From Desulfobacterales bacterium (lineage in GTDB: Bacteria; Desulfobacterota; Desulfobacteria; Desulfobacterales; UBA11574): 17,000 bases of DNA. Position numbers and translations under genes: made by a program. The notes under the pieces were generated by a model, which saw only the letters and a list, made by a program, of their open reading frames with translations, ran no database searches and had not been told where the DNA came from. Within the stretch, counting starts at the first letter, position 1. Each line of letters opens with the position of its first letter. The stretch covers positions 1 to 17,000 of the forward strand of contig JAQYVG010000040.1 of the NCBI GenBank assembly GCA_030145595.1, read 5' to 3'. Below, in pieces: positions 14,323 through 17,000 of the stretch.

Positions 14323-16797
14323 ATGCATACCAACCTCACCTGTGATCTTTGTAGTCTCCCTGTTGATGACAACGCGTTTACATCGGTTTTAACGCGAAAA
14401 ACATACCGCTTTTGCTGCATAGGCTGCAAACAGGTTTTCCACATGCTCTGGGAAGCCTCTGATGCCGGTGATCCCGAGCAATTTAAGGAAACCGAACTGT
14501 TTGAAAAATGCCGGGACATGGGCATCATCCCAAGTTCCGAGAATAACCTCTCACCAAAAGAGAGTAATGCATCCGTACCCTTTGCAAACAATTTTGTCGG
14601 TATATCTCAAAAAGCCGCCCTGGAACATACCCTTGCCTTGAATCTGAAGGTCGCCGGTATGTGGTGCCTTGCGTGTGCCTGGGTTCTTGAGGAAATGCTG
14701 AAAAAACTTCCCGGGGTCATGGAAGTCTCCTGCAATTTTTCTACCGACAGACTGCGTTGTGAATACAACCCCATAAAATCTTCTCCGGATCAAATAATAA
14801 GCACCATCAACCGTCTCGGCTATCGGGCCGCAATTCCCGGCGACGAATTCGAAACCAACCTAAAAAGAAAGGAGTTTATCCGTTTCGCTTTTTCGGCCTT
14901 TCTCACCGCCAATGTGATGATGCTATCTTTTGCACTGTACTCCGGTTTTATCATTCGACTCACCCCGGCAGCCGTCTACAAACTCTCCTGGCCCATTTTT
15001 ATTTTGACCAGCATCATCCTCGTTTATGGTGGTGCGCCTATTTATCGCAAAGCCTGGGCCGGTTTAAATATGGCGGTTTTCGGTATGGAAACCCTGATCA
15101 CTATCGGTGCTTTCAGTGCCTATAGTTACAGCACATTTAATCTGTTTGCCGGAAGCATTCATCTGTTTTACGATACCGCAGCCATGTTGATCACCCTGAC
15201 CCTGCTGGGTAAAACCATCGAGAGAAAAGCCCTGGATTCAATCCATGAAGACTTGAAAAATTTCTTCTCTCTCAAGCCCAACAAGGTAAAGCGCTGCAGC
15301 CAAGAATCCCCCAACGGCCGTTATGTCAGTACCGAAGTACTGCGCAAAGAGGATGTTTTTATGATCGAAACCGATGAAATCGTTCCTGCAGACGGCTTGA
15401 TTCTTGAAGGTACCGGATCGGTGGACGAATCCTCCCTCACCGGAGAGGCCCGTCCGGTTAAAAAATCTGCCGGAAACCGCATCCGCAGCGGTACCCTGAT
15501 CCTGCGAGGCGTCTACCGTGTCAGGGCCGAAGGTGTTGGTGAAAATTCCACACTGGGTCAAATGATCTCGATTATGGAAAAGGCTTTGCAGCAAAAGGCA
15601 CCTTTGGAGGGAAAAACCGATCGTATCTTGCGCTTTTTTGTACCCATGATCCTGTTGCTGGCGGCTGCAACGGGTTTGGCTTGCCTGCTTTCAGGGTTTA
15701 CGTTTGGAAATGCCCTGATCCGATCAGTCACGGTCCTGGTGATCGCCTGCCCGTGTGCGTTGGGAATCGCCATTCCCATTGCCCGGGTTGCCGGAATTTC
15801 CCTGGCGGAAAAAAAGGGGATTCTCGTACGGGACTATTCCGCCTTTGAACAGGCAGTCAAGACCGATGCCTTTGTTTTCGACAAAACCGGAACCCTGACA
15901 AAAGGGGACTGGTCCATTCTGGACGTGCAGATTATGGAACCCTTTTCCAGGGAGCAGATTCTCTCTGTGGCTGCCGGTCTGGAAACATATTCAGACCATT
16001 ACATTGCCGCCCAAATCAAAAGACACGCAGAAAAAAACTCTCTGCTACCGGCGGCAGTCGAACAGGTGCGCTGTTATCAAAACGGTGTTTCCGGATTATT
16101 TAAAAACAAGGCAGTCAAAATCGGTTCTAAAGATTTTATCCTCGAAGATTTGCCAAACATTCCCATTGATCCTGCCGTTGAAAATACATCTGAAGCGATC
16201 CAATCAACAGTTTATATGAGTCTTGGGAACCAGTTGTGTGCATTGTTTATTTTTGGAGACGTACTCAGAGACAAGGCTTCTGAAACCGTTACCAGACTGC
16301 ATGACAGGGGATACGGGGTTGCCCTTGTATCCGGCGACGGGGACCAAACCACCCGTATGATTGGAAAGATACTGAGCATTAAAAATGCTTCCGGCGGCCA
16401 ACAGCCCCGGGACAAGGCCTTTTTCATCCGTGACCTGCAAAAAGACGGGAATCGGGTTGCCATGGTGGGCGACGGTGTCAATGACGCCCCGGCACTGGTT
16501 CAAGCGGATTTGGCCATTGCCGTCCACTCCGGCAGCCACCTGGGAAAAGAGGCCGCGGATATCACGCTGATGCGGGGCAGCCCTGAACAAATCCTCGATT
16601 ATCTGGATCTGGCAAAGCTGGTGAACCAAAAAATTCACCAGAATCTTTTGCTTTCGTTTCTCTACAACACCATCAGCATTCCCATTGCATTGAGCGGACT
16701 GCTGACTCCCCTTGTAGCCGTCAGCGCCATGCTGCTGAGCAGTTTAAGCGTTATCGGCAACACCCTGTTACTAAAGCGCAGATATAAAGACAGTTAG
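14323..16797 (+). CDS. ccoI: CcoI/FixI-type copper-transporting P1B-ATPase
   Basis: This 824-residue protein has an N-terminal Cys-rich metal-binding segment (C7xxC10, C31C32xxC35) as in CcoI/FixI. An HMA domain follows with GMWC115LAC118 in the usual metal site. The core ATPase has a TGE loop (TGEA, 373-376), a membrane CPC motif (C476-P-C478), the phosphorylated Asp520 in DKTGTLT and the hinge GDGVNDAP (716-723). CcoI exports Cu(I) for insertion into the CuB centre of cbb3 oxidases, which fits its place as last gene of this operon. In the nucleotide-binding domain the usual SEHP reads SDHY (557-560): the His is kept but Pro is replaced. The ribosome binding site AGGA is just upstream of the ATG at 14323. 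No ccoG or ccoH was found in the window. Confidence 0.92.
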   Translation: MHTNLTCDLCSLPVDDNAFTSVLTRKTYRFCCIGCKQVFHMLWEASDAGDPEQFKETELFEKCRDMGIIPSSENNLSPKESNASVPFANNFVGISQKAALEHTLALNLKVAGMWCLACAWVLEEMLKKLPGVMEVSCNFSTDRLRCEYNPIKSSPDQIISTINRLGYRAAIPGDEFETNLKRKEFIRFAFSAFLTANVMMLSFALYSGFIIRLTPAAVYKLSWPIFILTSIILVYGGAPIYRKAWAGLNMAVFGMETLITIGAFSAYSYSTFNLFAGSIHLFYDTAAMLITLTLLGKTIERKALDSIHEDLKNFFSLKPNKVKRCSQESPNGRYVSTEVLRKEDVFMIETDEIVPADGLILEGTGSVDESSLTGEARPVKKSAGNRIRSGTLILRGVYRVRAEGVGENSTLGQMISIMEKALQQKAPLEGKTDRILRFFVPMILLLAAATGLACLLSGFTFGNALIRSVTVLVIACPCALGIAIPIARVAGISLAEKKGILVRDYSAFEQAVKTDAFVFDKTGTLTKGDWSILDVQIMEPFSREQILSVAAGLETYSDHYIAAQIKRHAEKNSLLPAAVEQVRCYQNGVSGLFKNKAVKIGSKDFILEDLPNIPIDPAVENTSEAIQSTVYMSLGNQLCALFIFGDVLRDKASETVTRLHDRGYGVALVSGDGDQTTRMIGKILSIKNASGGQQPRDKAFFIRDLQKDGNRVAMVGDGVNDAPALVQADLAIAVHSGSHLGKEAADITLMRGSPEQILDYLDLAKLVNQKIHQNLLLSFLYNTISIPIALSGLLTPLVAVSAMLLSSLSVIGNTLLLKRRYKDS

Positions 16798-17000
16798 TGT
16801 CCATCCATAAATGGTCTTTTTGCTCTACAAGGCCGCTTCCAGCCCGTAGGGCTTACAGGCCGGCTTCCTGCTCGTAGAGCATACAGCTCGGAGAGAGGGT
16901 AGGCTCGCCTCTACGAGCCCTCCGGGGCGTAGGCACACCCCAACGGGCCAGAGGCCGGAGGCTCGCGCCCGCGTCGAATATGCGGCTGACCGTGTCGCGC
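16798..17000. repeat. GC-rich palindrome cluster downstream of ccoI, unassigned
   Basis: After a weak CCAT/ATGG stem with TCTTTTT (16801-16820), the sequence becomes densely palindromic. TGCTCTAC (16821-16828) pairs with GTAGAGCA (16874-16881), AGCCC-GTA-GGGCT forms a hairpin (16841-16853), and GGCTCG pairs with CGAGCC (16902-16919). CGAGCC-C-TCCGG pairs with CCGGAGGCTCG further on. AGGCCGCTTCC and AGGCCGGCTTCC are near direct repeats. I see no convincing gene. A minus-strand frame is open from the window edge to 16853 but runs through the palindromes. Confidence 0.45.

Noticed and set aside
16801..16820. Intrinsic terminator after ccoI
   Set aside because: Only a 4-bp CCAT/ATGG stem precedes TCTTTTT; too weak to call with confidence.
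16853..17000. Minus-strand frame open to the window edge
   Set aside because: It passes through several strong palindromes and gives an Arg/Pro-rich peptide with no recognised motif; too short and partial to call.

Overview
This window most likely comes from an uncultured deltaproteobacterial (Desulfobacterota-like) genome. That assignment is an inference from the density of c-type cytochromes, the mixture of anaerobic-type respiratory modules and the many small palindromic repeats. No rRNA, tRNA or marker protein settles it.

Layout. Positions 1-985 hold the 3' part of an AcuI/YhdH-type medium-chain reductase whose start lies before the window. At 1212-1904 is a membrane cytochrome c (DUF2231-like four-helix domain fused to a monoheme domain), with a perfect FNR-type palindrome about 90 bases upstream. 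Two small genes on the minus strand follow: an unrecognised 117-residue protein (1936-2289) and a small lipoprotein that looks transglutaminase-like (2699-3067). They are separated by AT-rich, repeat-bearing intergenic DNA.

The main content is a co-directional cluster of eleven genes on the plus strand, 3510-16797, preceded by a consensus sigma-70-like promoter (TTGACA, 18 bases, TATAAT). Its first part encodes an alternative complex III (ACIII)-like quinol:electron-acceptor oxidoreductase in the order actB-actC-actD-actF-actA. The second part encodes a divergent cbb3-type (C-family) haem-copper oxidase: CcoN; a CcoO-like protein fused to a second cytochrome c domain; a CcoS-like small protein; a haem-less two-helix protein resembling the CcoP membrane anchor; and an unknown one-helix protein. 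It ends with an ActE-like monohaem cytochrome and a CcoI/FixI-type copper P-type ATPase. Together these suggest a quinol to ACIII to cytochrome c to oxygen chain encoded as one unit, possibly a physical supercomplex, with its own copper supply.

Points of interest are: an ACIII gene set that brackets a cbb3-like oxidase; an ActB with an apparently intact N-terminal 4Fe-4S motif; a pentahaem ActA whose last haem site is CX3CH; an ActE-like cytochrome with no visible axial Met; a CcoP split into separate parts; and several structured non-coding elements. These last are a roughly 129-base palindrome between actA and ccoN, a palindromic repeat that contains the actD stop codon, and two opposed arrays of 7-base repeats running into the start of the ccoS-like gene. 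The last 200 bases are GC-rich, palindrome-rich and unassigned.
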